64,000 nucleotides of DNA, from contig WEDG01002530.1 of assembly GCA_017591395.1 (NCBI GenBank), positions 1-64,000 of the forward strand, read 5' to 3'. Below the pieces are notes generated by a model. That model saw only the letters and a program-made list of their open reading frames with translations, was not told the origin of the DNA and did no database searches. Every line of letters starts with the position of its first letter. The first letter of the stretch is position 1. Shown here one piece after another: positions 43,601 through 57,291 of the stretch. The translations under genes were made by a program, and so were the position numbers. Source of the stretch: Schistocephalus solidus. Its lineage: Eukaryota; Platyhelminthes; Cestoda; Diphyllobothriidea; Diphyllobothriidae.

Positions 43601-46600
43601 AAGCATCTCAAAATGTATGTTTACCACCAAAAGCTAAGGAGCAATAGGCTGTTAAATAGCCTCGGTCGGCTGCAGCTCATTCCTTCATACCATGGTTAGC
43701 TATCTCGACAAAACGTCGATGAGATGTACTAATGCAGATAAGACAGATGAAAAGATAAGTGATTTCGTAGGCAGTTTCTAATTGATCTATGGGAAGGATA
43801 CATAAATCAAGACTAACCACATCATGGTTTAAATCGGATAGTAAGTAGTGCGTTGAAACTAACAAGTAGAAGACCAATCTGTTTTTGATCGAAAACTGTC
43901 TGGCCTCCTCAATTTAGCTAGTTAGTAGCATTTTGTGAGTCGACTAATTAGCAGACGAGCCGGAGCTTGGAGCATAATTCTCAGTCAGCGGCTTCCAACC
44001 GAATTTATCCAGGAAATAAAATGAATGAAGCACATTTGGTCGTCTTTTCACATGTTTTCCTTTACGATAGAGGAATTGAGCTAAGTCAGTTATAAAAAAG
44101 GTCCAGTAGGTGATGTAAAGTTTAGTGAAACCACAGATAACATGATACACCACATTGACAATACAAGTAGTAACTTAAAGCCCGGACACATTTTTCGCCG
44201 ATATTCTGCTGCTGCATGGCATATCTGTGAGGGATTCGGATCATCAGGGGTATACCAGAGTTTTGAGTGTGCGTTTTGTTGGATAATTAAGTTCTTAACA
44301 TTTTTATTTATAATCAGTCAGTCAGTAAATCATTCCTGTATCATGAACCGTTGTAAATACGAAAGACTGCCCGACGGCAGTTTAAGGAATATAACGTCGG
44401 TTATCCCACAGTGGTTGATAGAATGCGGCCCACATATTCAAATTAAGTTAACTTCAGACCCATTTTACTCCAAGTTAGGGATTGATGGAATTAAAAAATG
44501 AAAACATTTGTGTTAAGCTGCATAAAATTCTGGATGCTGAAGAGAAAAAGTCAATTTTGAGGTCTCATAACTGCACCAATAAAAGGTTACAAACCCGCAT
44601 CATGTCTGTAATCGTAGTTAGGTCCCTAATACCTTCTTAGTAAAACGGACTAACCATGCATACGCTAGACAATGTTATAAACAACTAGTCAAGGTAAAGT
44701 ACGTCGAAGCTACTGCTGAACGCAACACTAATTACGTGTACTTAATCGTACGAAATATAGGTAAATCCATCTACAGCGTGTGGATCCTCCACGTAAGTGT
44801 ACACTATTTTACTTGAAAGCCAACTGCAAGTTGGTTGGTTAGGAAATGCGCCTGATATTCTCAAAGTCTACAGAATACAAAAACTCTACGGCGACAAAGT
44901 CCAGAGTAAACTTATCTTTATCGAATCAGTTTATAATTTCACGGAGCACCAGAGTCCGTTTGGGCGATAAGGATGGCAAAATGTAAAAAAGGGCCGGAAA
45001 ACGAAGAAGGCTGTATTAATGTTCTTCGCAAACACCTGGGTGATCCTAGAAAACGATTTTCAAACGGAGGACACTAAGCGACCCTAGGCTAACTAACTGG
45101 AGGTGCATCGAAGGAGGCTAACCTATATTTTATATTGCCCTTCTTTTCGGAACCCCTTTAAATTGTATTTTCTGTAATGCTTAATATTGGGCTTTAAAGT
45201 CTATTTTGCTATTAAGCAAGTTAAACAAGATGCAGACCGGTTAAGTTTTCCAAACAGCGTAAACAGAAAAGGTCCGCATCACAAACGGGTTAAAATTTTT
45301 GCCGAGATCCATTGGTGAATGCTATGTCATACCCTGTTTTCACTGGCTACCTAAATGAGCACTTGTACACTGAGAACCTAAGCTCAAAATTCTCATGTTG
45401 ATAAGCAGAAATCCTACATTAAATGCTGGAGGGAGTGGTCCGTAAAAACTACATAAGGGATGCTTAAACTTACGTTAGACAACTATATTTTCGAACTCAC
45501 GTGAAAGTGTAAAATAGTGGAAAGATATTGTCTGAGAGTCCTTAAAAAAGAGAGAACCTAGGAATAACGAGACCTGCATATAAGTGAAAGTAAATGAAGA
45601 TATTACACGCTGAGCGATGAATCGTGATTCCCTCTTACATTTTTTGGTTAAATTTGCTTCAATGTTGACAAAGATATCTAATTATTTTGAAAAAGGCATA
45701 TTTGAAGATTAACAAAATTGGTTCAGATAAAATTAGTATTTTAAAGAAATTTTATAACTGGTGTGCTTAAAAAACAAAAGTGCACAGACAGTTGATTCGG
45801 ATTTAAGAAATGATAAACCATCATGTTTCACATAAAAATACATGGTTAACTTGACAATGAATGTACCATAAAATTATGGTCCGCAAATCCTCCTCACTGT
45901 CGCTACTATACTCTTGCAACATTTGCTGTACTAAGCGGTTATTTGGTCTAAACCAAAACAATAAAACTCCCTATCTGCTACTACTAAATAAGCTTCAAAA
46001 AACCGAGACCGATTCAAGAATAATCTGTAATCGAAGTAAAAAGGGTATTCTCTAACGCATGGACAAGGTAGCATCTAGTGAAGAAAACGTGACAGTTTTT
46101 GGACCTCTTGATGTAAACTCAAAGTTTATTGTTGAAATATGCAAAGCGAAGTCAATTACTATACAAAAATTCAAATAAGTGAATTTCATATGTTTGTGAG
46201 ATATGCATTAGTGAAAATTGTCCTTTTCTTTGATTAAAAGACCAAATGAAAATATTTACAAGTTTCATCATGCGTTTGACACTTTACCTATATATATATA
46301 TAGATTAAAAAACCAACCTCTCTGAAATGAAAAATATTTCATCAGAGGGCACATACAACAAAAATTATAGTGATATTAGTAGGTGATAAAAATGGACATT
46401 TTGAAAGAGCAAAAATTAAAGTCCGCATCATTTTTTAAAGGAAATTAAACGCAGCATACAAATAGAATATATTTCACAATATTTTGAAACGTGTATATCG
46501 TAAAATGTAACCAGTAGGCAACCGTTAAGTTAACTGAGAGGATTTCAGTACCATTAAACAAAGCTTTAGTTGATAAATTAAATAAAAACAAAAATATATC

Positions 46601-49600
46601 TGCTTTTAAAATACTCTTTAACCGAAATAATTAAATGTTTAACTTGAAGGTCAATAAGAGTAACCAGACAGTGACTGCACGCCGTTTAAAGCATAAAGCA
46701 GACATCACTAATGAAACGGGTATATTTGTAAACTATTTCCCCATAAAAAGTATCATATACGTGAAACTATGATTCCCAATGGTTTCGGTAAACTGCGATA
46801 TGAGATGCATACCGTATACTCTTGATTATCTTCAGTTTATTCTAAAATTTCCCTTAAGTGAAACGGAAAAGAAAATAAGAATTTTTCAATACGGATTATC
46901 AATAACTAATACTTTAATATAAAACATTGAAATGCAGACAGAGAGAAGGATTATGAATATTACATGCACAGTATATTCTGGAAATTATCGTGCATGTACA
47001 CTCCTAGCTATGCATGCGCGCAATCAACTCGCCCAGAAATATATTTAATTTACCGCGGCGTTTGTAAACCGCTTAAAACAAATCTATTGTTTAATCAAAT
47101 CTTCCTTATCGTCTTTTGGCTATTCCGGCACGTGAACGAAGTCCTGCAAAAGTACAGGTGCTTTATATGTAATGTGTAAAGTGTCATTATTGGTTTTGAC
47201 GCCTGTTTCTCTCGATGTCGCTAAGCCCATTTGTTTAACTTCTAAGATAATTTATATTAACTCTGGAACCGAAAGACTAATATGTCTCCAGGTTTCCTTA
47301 TTTTGTCAACTTGCGGTAGAAGTTTAAGTGTTATTCGTAAGGTTGAACAAATTTACTAATTTTGCGTTTAAAATCAATCTAAGATCAACAGCTATATTTC
47401 TTTTAACTCTTCAGTAGATCATGAACGGACACTCATAAAGTAAAATCCTTTTACTACCTTGCTTGGGGAATGATAGTTTGTATTCTGACTCTTCCAACAA
47501 TTATTACTAATAATATGAATAATAATAGCAGTAGAGTCATTGAACTGACCAATACCAGAATAGTTTCAAGTGGTCGACCAGATTTAAAAATTTCTTAAAT
47601 AGTGTCGCTGTTGCTTTTTTTGTGGTGATGTAATGCAGTTCCTTTTCCCGTGCAATCTAGCCAGCTTGCTCTGCAGTGTGGTTTGACAACATTCGCTCCC
47701 ATCCTCCAAACCTTCTAACGCTCGAATTTCAGAGCAATCAGCGTCCGCTTACCCTGACTTTTCAGCAGAATAGGCCAATGACGTGCCTCTCTTTCACTGG
47801 CCTCGAAAGGGGCCATGCACTGTTTGGGTTCACAGTGAAACGCTGTCAGACAGGATGCCTGTTATTTCTGGTCTTGTAGCTCCACTGTAAGGCACCTAGT
47901 TGGAAAATGAGCTCTTTCCTCCAGACGGTTATGATGTCACTTTTTTTCTGCTTTCGTTCAGCCACCAGCTTTTTTGCACGTTTTCTGCCTATAATTTTCA
48001 CGTGACTGAGTTTTTTCTTACATAAATTGTTTTTCTAAGTATCCATAAGTGTACCGTCACAGTTAAGGTACGCCATGGACTCATTGGGAAACTTTTTCAA
48101 TTCGTTATTATCTTTCTTGAAGGCTTCCACACGTGTCAATCATTCCAATCGAACAATTCTGAGCATTCATGGCTGTCTGAGGGGACGTTAATGGTATCTT
48201 TAAATGAGTCAGCCTAATGATGCCCTCGAAATACTCAAGAAAATGGGCTCCATATGCAATGGCCGCCTTTGACTTCATTTATGATACATGTCCCACTCAT
48301 CATGGCATATTGAGAATCGTATGTAATCATGGTCTGCAATTATTTGAGGTATTAAGTTGTGCCTTTTTTAAATTATTGATGCAAAACGTAGTTTATAAAT
48401 TCAACCTTGTGCAGTTGGCATTACATATAGTAAATTCTAAGGTTTAAAGAAATATGTTATAACACACTCAGTATGACGCCATATTTTCGGATTTAACTCA
48501 GAAAGTGAAGTTGCTGAACAACCTAAATAATCCTGCATCAACTGGTGTCGTGTATCAATAAGTAAATAATCCTTCCGCCTTTTGAAAAATGGCATCAGCA
48601 ACCATTATTTTGGTTGGAATTGAGCTCTGCGGTCCAACGATCCACTAGCTGAAGTAAAAGTTTCGTTTGTCTGGTCATGTACATTCGCCTTTAAATTCGA
48701 ACTGTAAGCCGCAGCTGATCCAATTTTGCAAAATTGTAATACATTTGCAGGTTTCGGCGAGCAAGCGTGCCTATGGATAATGCGGTGGCCAAAAACGGAT
48801 TTCAATTCAACTGTCTATATGAAAGGGGATATACTCGGAGCTTGATCAGGCTTTACAATACGGCAACCAATTTTCTATGATAGACTAGATATATACGATC
48901 TAGAGCAGATGATTTGGCAGGATTCCGTAGCATTACTTTTGCCCTTATTGATGCAGGCCAGATGAAATGGTTAGCTTATACTGCAAACAAAACGAAATCT
49001 TGTTATTATGATTCTTGTGATGAATATGATTATTGTCGCTGTTTCGAGTGACGGAACTGAGGAGAATCGCTTCGCGATTGAAAGCCAACTCGGAGAAATT
49101 AGAATGGATTGATGCTTTTGTCCAGCGTTCAGATCCATTAATCCATTTTAAGACTTGTGAAAGACCTTGGGGTATTTCAAACACTGTTGCAGTATTTTTT
49201 AACACATAATTCCTTTGATGTCTTTTAGCCTGACGTTGGCAGCCATCTGGTTCCCGTCCATGATCCTACAAATGCTCTATACTTCCTGTTAGTTGAACTC
49301 ATTTTCAGATCTTGTTCCTTCTTTTAAAGCCAATCCAAAATTCCCGGTTTATCCTAATCGAGAGGTTGCTTGTTTTCCTTCGTCTTGATGGAAAATTTTG
49401 ATCAACAATCCTCATTACCAAAAAACTGAATGTGCTCGAATACTCTTTAATTGATCCACATAAAGTGGTTCTCCTCACATTTCTGCGACGTGTCTTCTCC
49501 TGTCGGGAAATCTTTCCCTTCCTGATGTTTGCATGCCACTTTCAGATGTTTTAGGCTGAACGGTCACGGAATACCCGAAGAGTAATACACTTTCGTCACT

Positions 49601-52600
49601 AGATCACATTGGATGGCGGATCATGTAGATCTAACACATACTCCTCCGGTCTATATGCATATAATGTAGTACGTTATTTTCAGTGCACATAAAGAGGCTG
49701 CCTAGGTAGCCCCAACGGATCATTACATGCTTTGTTCGGACTTAGCTTTGCATGTTTAAAGAATAAGTGTTTTGATCGTGCATCCGGCTAAGGCTCATTT
49801 AATTTAGCCATAACGTTGAATTCTGACCCATACTTACAATAAGAAACTTCTTGAATTTGTTAGTCTGCTTTCAGTTCATAATAAACAAAATTATATTTTT
49901 CAATTTTAATATATTTTAGATTCACAAAATTTAAGCTTAAGTTTTATCAACAATGCATAAAGGATAGTTTTTAATTGCCAGGCATTTGATGGAAAGTATG
50001 ACGATAACGAAGTTATATAAACAACACTTAATTGCAATGGTTATAATACTGGTCTGTGGGAATGAGAAACAGTTGTATTCTCAGTTAATATTTTAAGAAG
50101 TACAAGTTGGTAAGATTTTTCATTTAAAGAGCCATATGGAACTTCAGGCCTAACTGATACATTCCTGTGCTGCAGGCTGGCTTAACCGTGTATGTCAATT
50201 GAAAGCGGAAATCCCTTGTGATTAATCATAGTTGGCCCATTATTATTTGACAGTGTAACAAACCAACTCAACTTCCCGGTAGCATATTTTAAATAATCTA
50301 TAAAAGACTATTATTGCCCTCATTGCCCTTCGTGCTGTCGTAAATCTGGCCTTCGTTGATAATAAATAAACATTGGTCGCTCTTGTAGACGTCTTTATAA
50401 GCGTAATTAGGCTAAAATGTTTGGCCTTCACATGAAGTCGAATCATCAGTTGTAATAACAACAGCTGTGTCCCTATGATTTGCGTGGTTTAGGTGATTTA
50501 TACATCCAGTTCAGCTGGATATCGTCAATCTCCAGAACAACCTTAAACATGTTTCGATACTGGAAGCTGATAGTTCATCCTGCCGTATTTCAACGGAATA
50601 TATTAATAGGAGTTTCAAAGCAGTTGCTATAACCTGGTTCAACGTTATGCAAAATAGGCAGGACTATCCAACATAAGCTCCGATTAGATAGGAACGTTCT
50701 TGAACCCTAAAAAGCCACAAAAATTTCAGAGCTAACGCACACATGAAATATGTAATGAAATCGTTTGCTTCGTCTCATTTCCTGCAAAGTTTGTTCCCAT
50801 CCACACAAATACTCACTAGAATGCAACTGATATAGAGGGTGCCTTCGTCAGTAACCACAGCTAAGTCAGTCTTATTCCTATTTTCTTGGCACCAGTTTTA
50901 GATCTCGCAAACGCAGGAGCTGGAATGTTTTGTGCCTCAACCTGAAGTTGTCGGGGCCTTATATAACATTTCGTTAATTAAAAACTGCTTCTTAGAAGTC
51001 TATTTTGTTAAAACAGTCAGTGAAATTTCGGCGATCGAAGAAAAAATATGTGGTTTGAACAAATTTGTCACATTTTTTCTACAGTACTGAAAAATTTCAA
51101 AAATTTAGCAACAATGATAATCTGAAGGCATTACTGCACCAAAAAACCTCGTCAAGACGTTCTCTTTTAGTTTGCCTCAAAGACACATCAGTAGGATACG
51201 TTCAACTAACCGAAGAGTTAAACAGGACTTCTTGGCAGTCTGTTCTACCATCGCATAATGCGCCTATGCTGCCTCTTGCAACTAAGAAAATAAAAATTTT
51301 GACGTTATAAAGGCACTAATTTAAATCAGTTATTTCCAGAAATCAGTTCACAGAATACCGCTGTTATAAGCACAATTTAAGACAATGACGTTATAAAATA
51401 TTAGTAAGCCCACATGTCTGTAGAACCTGGCAACTGAAGGCCCAACGCTGACTGCTGGCAAACGGCGCAAAATGCGCCTGACCCAAAATACCCCTCTGGA
51501 GCCCACAAAATTGCTCAGATAAGCATGGGCTAATCGCCTTCAATAAGTACAGACAGGGTTTTTGGCTGGCTACTGTTAAAATTTTTCAGATTAAAAATTT
51601 TGAACCAATGGGTATGTTAACTTATCGTAGTCCCTAGTGCAAGAGCGGCAGAATAAAGAAAATAGGACACTTTTAATATTGACCCATCTGTTCACCACTA
51701 CTTTAAGGAGATTTCAGAAATTAGGAAAATTATTGACCTTGTGAGCGTTGATACAATAAGTGTGCTTGATGCTCAAGAAAATCATAGAAAAACGAGGCAT
51801 AACTGTGCGCAAAATAACCTGAAAAATAACTGGCTTACTAAAATGCTAATCACAGTTTTTGTGAAGAAATAAATAAAGGCTCAACGTGTAGACAATTGCC
51901 TTGAACGTCAATGAAAATGCCAAGAATTCACATAATCTTGTTCTCGGGAAAACGTGGAACGCATACTGTAGTTTCCATACTCCGAACACGAATGATATCT
52001 CGGTATTGCAATGGGCTGCGGGCAGGCAACCACCTTACAGACCAGAAATACAGCAACTAATAACAATCTGGCAGTCAGGCTGCCGATAACGGCCTGACCA
52101 AGTTATAAAATATTTCATACTCGATCAGGCGAAGTTTGGTAGGTATTTTGTTTATTTGCATTCCTCCTAGCTATTACGTTGCACTGTCCCCTCGCTCAAG
52201 ATAACAAGTCAGACATGAAGCAAAGCAATAGCTGAGTCTTGGTTGCCTGCATGGGTTACATTTAGCCAGCCAACGCTTACGAAAGTGAATGCTGTGGTTT
52301 CTCACTAAATGTTTAGCGAGTTTTTTTAATTGACCTTGCTACTATTCACCTCCATCTGCGCACTCATGTCCAGTTAGTTGTCATTTCAAGGACCCTTAAG
52401 AAACTGAACTCCCGAAATGTTTAAAAGGCTGTCAAGCCTACGCTATATGCCCTTATTTTCACACCTGGAAAATTATAGCGTTACCACAAGAAAATATTTC
52501 CTTTACGGAATGGCCAATCCAAGTAATCCGCAAAGTTGCTATTAAATGTTTGATTCAGCTAGCAGAGACCACCTAAGTACTAATTGATAATTATTATTTT

Positions 52601-53109
52601 TTTCTGAAGCCCACCGAACTCGAGCGCGGGCGTGGGGTTCGAATTTAAACCCACGAATATTCCCTTCCAGAACTGGATCCAAGCGGTTCTTCAACTGGCT
52701 AGAGATCACAGTCCCATCTAATTCTGCGTCTATTTATTCTTCCACAGAACATTTATTTGAAATAGGTAAAAATAGCTTTCTCGAATTACTGCATGCCGCA
52801 CTTACGGTGGCGAACGTCGTTTAAATAACAAATGTTTTCTTGTTCATATGTACTGAGGATACAAATTAGGAACCTTGTATGTAAAACTGTCCGGTTTATG
52901 ATGCGCCCCATAATAGCGTGATAAATGCAAGTCCAAAATATAAATGCTTATTCTTATATAACACTGCATCGAGTAATGAAAGCATCGATTTCAAAGAATT
53001 TGTTCGTGTTAAGACGCTGAGGGCGTCAAAACTCCATTAAGCATAGCTTGATGCCCTTCATACAGTTTCAGCGGAGCAAAGATCAACTTTACTTTTGAAA
53101 TGAAAGTAT
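40641..53109. other. Large AT-rich gene-poor stretch
   Basis: 12.5 kb in which I can support no gene. Frames are short and have no recognisable domain; the longest (44142-44501, 119 codons) partly overlaps a short repeat shared with 63.2 kb. A TA microsatellite lies at 46289-46302. These sequences may be introns or decayed repeats. Confidence 0.45.
44388..44465 (+). repeat. Short dispersed repeat, copy 1
   Basis: ttatcccacagtggttgata and the ~60 bp around it match 63218-63285 (ttattccacagtggttgatt). The pair shows these belong to a dispersed element of unknown type. Confidence 0.5.
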
Positions 53110-53632
53110 AATATTACGTATTTTCTGAAGAATTTGCTGCGGGTTCAGAATTGTTGCCTTGCATGTGGCGACTTCTTTGAGCTGGCCACTACCACTACTT
53201 TGCGAGGACATCCTATTAAACAACGTGTGACTGGTGCAAAGACTGGACACAAGAAGGTTCTTCTTATCCAAAAGAGTGATTAAGGCCTGGAATGCTCTGC
53301 CTGCGGACATCATCATGTCCCCATATGTTGAAACTTTTAAGCGGAAATTTGACCATTACAGCCATAAGTACCACCACGACATCAGAGCCTAACACATTTC
53401 CTGAAACCTATTCCATCAACAGTTTTCGCGTTACCGAACATACTTCTCCCTATTTTTGGGTAATATTATGTTATAATTGTTTTGTCAGATGCTCTGTAGT
53501 GTGACGGGGAGATAACCCTTTGTCCAATGTCCATTATATATTGGCCTCTTTTTAATTTGCAGTGTCATTGAAATCACTAGAAGTTCGACGGCTTGACCTA
53601 TATTTCCCTTAATAAAACTGAACTGAAGTGAA
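53110..53632 (+). pseudogene. 5'-truncated LINE tail, same family as B and F (LINE H)
   Basis: The terminal part of the ORF2 protein is readable in broken frames: LVQRLDTRRFFLSKRVIKAW, NALPADIIMSPYVETFKRKF, matching WNALPEDVVMSPSLESFKRN of the 2.3-3.8 kb copy. After a short 3' UTR, AATAAA (53611-53616) is followed by ctgaactgaagtgaa, a decayed form of the TTGAA tail. Typical 5' truncation from target-primed reverse transcription. Confidence 0.75.
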
Positions 53633-53807
53633 AGATGGTTTAATAAAGCATTATGCAAATAAGGTAAACAAAAGAATAAGTGCTACTACATAATTACTTT
53701 CGATAAAAAGTAGTCAGATTCAGGGTGGATGCATAGAGCATATGGAGCTAGTAGAGTATACTTAGCGCTGTAGAGTTTGGATTTTCTTTGAAATAAAGTG
53801 TTCAGGA

Positions 53808-53813
53808 GTTTAT
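53808..53813 (-). terminator. Poly(A) signal overlapping the stop codon
   Basis: On the minus strand the end reads CAA TAA A: the stop TAA (53812-53810) lies inside AATAAA (53813-53808), implying a 3' UTR of only some 15-30 bases if this signal is used. Confidence 0.5.
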
Positions 53814-54482
53814 TGACAGGCTTCCAAGACCTGAACGATTTCAGTAAAATTCCGTCTCTTTGCCTCTTCGAGGGCCGACATCCCGTATCCTGTCCTCTGA
53901 TGGGGGTCTACCTCGGCACCGTCAACTTCAAACATGTCTAATTCCGAAGACTCGTATAGATTTGTGCTTGAGGAGCCTCGTGCGGGTGCGATGAGATAGC
54001 GCACTGTATTCAGCTGGCGATAGACGACCGCTGTATGAAGGGCAGCACGGCCCTCAGCATCCAATTCCTAGCATGTAGTTATAAAAATGTATGCACTATT
54101 ATAAGAAAATTTCGCCCTATGCACATAAACAGTTAAACATTTATGTCACACGGTAATGTCATGTTTATGAAAGGCTAACCTCGAGAGTCAGTCCAGCCAG
54201 CTTATAGAGCCGTAGCCGTCTAATGAGACCAAGTCTAGCCGCGTTGTTTGCCTCTTTCGCCTTAGCCGACATGAAGGCTGGCAGTCTTCCACCATACTGG
54301 CGAATCAGTTCAATAAGAGCTGGCGTGGAGTTGTTGCTACGAATGGCATAAGAGAGAGGAGTGTATCCAAACTTGTCCACAACGTTTGGATTTGCCCCGC
54401 CATCTAGTAAGAGCCGACACACAACGATCGAGCCAACACTAGCTGCCAGATGAAGGGGTGAGCGGTGGCTGTGGTCGAACCA
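53810..54482 (-). CDS. Ankyrin-repeat protein, last two exons (ASPG-type candidate)
   Basis: Two minus-strand exons join in phase 0: 54482-54180 (acceptor ttttaatttcag, donor GAG/gttagc) and 54067-53810 (acceptor ctacatgctag). They encode about 186 residues. The first opens with an ankyrin repeat, SHRSPLHLAASVGSIVVCRL, then DGGANPNVVDKFGYTPLSYA, then a degenerate repeat with EANNAARLGLIRRLRLYKLA. The second has ELDAEGRAALHTAVVYRQLN, an acidic insertion, and GYGMSALEEAKRRNFTEIVQ, ending EACQ. The layout resembles the C-terminal ankyrin region of type I asparaginase/60-kDa lysophospholipase (ASPG), but the catalytic domain is not in view, so this is a suggestion. Upstream exons would lie above 54482 and were not found. 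The stop codon is part of an AATAAA. Confidence 0.7.
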
Positions 54483-56059
54483 CTGAAATTAAAATGGAGG
54501 GGAATATTTTGGAATTTGTATCGTTAATGTGCTGGTCAGACTCATAGAGGGCATTAATCAAAACCATAAACTAAAAAATCGCATAGGTTATTAAAAGCAT
54601 CCTTATCATCTGTATGCAAAGACTCGTGGATATCTATGTTGTAAATCGAAGATATGAGTAATGCGGATTTTAATCAAGCCGAGCAGAGACGCTAGAGTTG
54701 ATTAAATGTTGGCAATTAACGCTCTTTTGCGAATGCTGAGAAGGACAGCAGATAGCTAAATGGCTGCTAGCGTTTTTAGTGAAAGCTCAGCAGAATGTTA
54801 AGATTGGTTTGCGTAGTCTCTTCAAATGTGTCCTATTAGCAAAATTTCAGGGGTATCGGTCCGGGTTTTGGTGGAAAACGTTAATAATTTTTTCAAACGA
54901 AAAATGCATATTATTAAACAAAATTTAGGTTGTTTTAAGCAAAATTTACAGCAGAGAATATAGTACTTCAGAACGGATAGATAAAAAAATAAATATTTTG
55001 ACAAATTGGTTTCAAACTTCTGCAACGAATAGTCGCTAAGGGACGAACATATCCATTTCAACTAACTTCATTTTTAAAATATATCAAATGCTGCAACTGG
55101 ACTCAAGAAAGAATCCACCAACACAAGAATTACTGTCAAGGTTCAGGCAGCCCTGTTGGTTGTAGGCAGGGTTTCGAGTCAAAGTTCGCTGAACGATTGT
55201 TTATCTACAGATTACTATAACGTCTGCTCCCCTCACCTACGACATAATAATTCCACATCAACTTTGAACTCCATCTAACAGACATCGCCTACTTCGAAAT
55301 GTGAGCGTTCAAGCAGACAGTAGAGAATTCAATTCCTAACAAACGCGTGGGAGGAGCGACGTAGTTTCACGCCCTATATGCGTCTGTCTATGTCGCAAGA
55401 GTGCAAAAAACACACGCGCCTTGCCACCGCGAAGACTGACGAAGAAAGTAGCAACGTGTGAATGGTTCTTCATAGACTCTTGGTGCACACATATTAAACA
55501 GAAGGGATCGAACAAATAAAGGAATTTCGCTTCTGAGGCCCGATATTTGTCGAGAATGGAAATGTCAACTCGTAGAGGGCAATGTTTCTGGCCAAAATCA
55601 TAAACTTAAATTCAATTAATATTTTTTGCCAAAGCGTGCCAAAACCTGATTCGATGCTCTATAACAGAAGCAGAGCCATCCTGATCACCTGGAGTATGAG
55701 ATGAAGCCGCAGAAAACAATTATGAATTCATAAAGCATCCACAACCAGCTCTGCTCTAGCTTCGATTGCATGAAAACATGATTTAAGGGGGCACAGCTCA
55801 TTATCCTTCAAAGAAACCACCGGAAAGCAGCCCCACCATATACAAGATTGGTACTCACAATTAATAGTGCTACTGGTACGCTGAACCGAAACGGGGTCAG
55901 CTTGACACATGGTACGCGCGCACCTCGTGAGGCCACAAATAGTGCCGTACATAGGGGCGAAAAGCGGCACACACCCAGAAGGAGACCTTCCTGTCGAATC
56001 AGCCATTGCACTCAATCCTACCACCAAATGGTTGACAGACCCGAGCAGTTTACTGGCGC
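54483..56059. other. Intergenic or intron of the ankyrin gene
   Basis: No further ankyrin or catalytic exon recognised on the minus strand. Confidence 0.45.
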
Positions 56060-56300
56060 ATGAGAGAGGGAAGAGAGTTAGGCCAACACGGAGAAAAGCA
56101 ATCCTCGCAGCACATCAGCGCATTTGTCACTATAATAAATCTGCTGACCTCCAATATAGCACAAAGCACTAAAGCTCGTGGCTTGGAAAGCTATCAACTG
56201 ATAGGATAATTCGGTTCATCTCAGGACCGTGAGTAAGGCATGGAAACTCCCTCTTTATGCGACCCAGCTCCGAGCTACTCCCGTGAAAGTCCGGTACATG
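56060..56300 (+). repeat. Third copy of the 9.4-kb dispersed repeat
   Basis: gtcactataataaatctg, then gcactaaagctcgtggcttgg, a.ctatcaactgataggataa and the following block match 9742-9960 in order, with substitutions and small gaps. Confidence 0.6.
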
Positions 56301-56834
56301 TTTTGAGGACCAGGTCATGTATGACACGCGCAAACGGGATGTCCTGCATTTTCAGCCACTGCATCTGGGTCAGACTCCTGCCGTCTTGAAAGTACCTTGC
56401 GATCGGAGCCACGTGGGTGACGCAGGAGAGAGTGCGGCAGGTGCGGCGTAAATCTGTCTCTCTATAAGTTGATCAACGCGTAGGTCATCGCTCTGCACCC
56501 ACTCCGTGTGGTATACGGTGGACGTCGTCGCTCTCGACGATCAAAATGTTGTCTATGTAGAGGCATTGGATAAGCTCCGATGACGAGAAAATGTGGAGGC
56601 AGCCTGAACAGAGTAAATAGCAACACGTGCAGCACGCTGACAAAGACTGTTTCCGGCGCCAGTGTCAATTAGTCGAACGACCGAGTATTATCATGACAAG
56701 ATCCAGCACAGATGTGGAATAGCGGCAATTAACGACTGGAAAAACTATCCTCAAGCCAGTATTGCACCAAGGGCAACCTTATCTACGAAGAAGAGGGAAG
56801 TTAACTTTACTAGGTAAACGATAGTGAGTGTGCC

Positions 56835-56854
56835 ATATATATATATATATATAT
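56835..56854. repeat. (AT)10 microsatellite at the left edge of the satellite array
   Basis: Pure AT repeat sitting where other units read aatatgatga, so it probably grew from unit sequence at the array boundary. Confidence 0.85.
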
Positions 56855-56987
56855 GAAAGAGTGTGGCTCACCGATCTGCTTAAGGAACATGTATGTTCCG
56901 TTGTGCCCTGGAGCTCACATTAGAGCCCTCACAGGCTGTCGCATAGCGACGTAGCATATGATAAGTGGAACCGACAAAGACAAGGGA

Positions 56988-57030
56988 GACCGGAATGGCC
57001 ATTTCTGGCATTAGCCGTCATCAGCCAGTC
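56988..57030 (-). ncRNA. Hammerhead ribozyme, unit 1 (intact core)
   Basis: Minus strand, 5' to 3': stem I GACTGG (57030-57025), core CTGATGA (57024-57018), stem II GGC-TAAT-GCC flanked by a C/A mismatch, core GAAA (57005-57002), a very short stem III (AT-GGCC-AT), predicted cleavage after U at 56994, then stem I strand CCGGTC (56993-56988), which pairs over all six bases, one as G-U. All invariant core bases are present. The odd points are the C-A closing position of stem II and a 2-bp stem III, which in related satellites is compensated by acting as a dimer. Confidence 0.75.
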
Positions 57031-57058
57031 ATACCCAATCCCAAGTGTGGAACACCTG

Positions 57059-57120
57059 GGATTCGAACCCGCGACGTTTGGTATTTGAGTCGAACGCTCT
57101 ACCATTGAGCCACGGGCTCG
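57059..57120 (-). other. tRNA-like Pol III promoter head (best unit)
   Basis: Box A TGGCTCAATGG (57112-57102) and box B GGTTCGAATCC (57069-57059) are close to consensus and about 33 bp apart. GCTC/GAGC forms a D stem and GGG-TTCGAAT-CCC a T arm. There is no pairing anticodon arm, so this is a tRNA-derived promoter, not a tRNA gene. Confidence 0.75.
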
Positions 57121-57291
57121 TTGCTTTGTCGGTTTGCGATCGGGAATATGATGAAAGAGTGTGGCTCACCGATCTGCTTAAGGGAACATGTGTGTTCCGC
57201 TGTGCCCTGTAGCTTACATTAGAGCCCTCACCGGGCCGTCGCATAGCGACGTGTAGCATATGATAGAGTGGAACCGACAAAGACAAGGGGA

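Noticed and set aside
55848..56172. Overlapping frames around 56 kb
   Set aside because: They fall partly in a dispersed repeat and show no recognisable protein.
56887..56901. Steroid hormone response element in satellite units
   Set aside because: Half-site spacing is wrong and the motif is better explained as a hairpin in the repeat unit.
57059..57120. Functional tRNA gene
   Set aside because: Box A, box B, D stem and T arm are present, but the anticodon arm does not pair and the motif recurs in every satellite unit.
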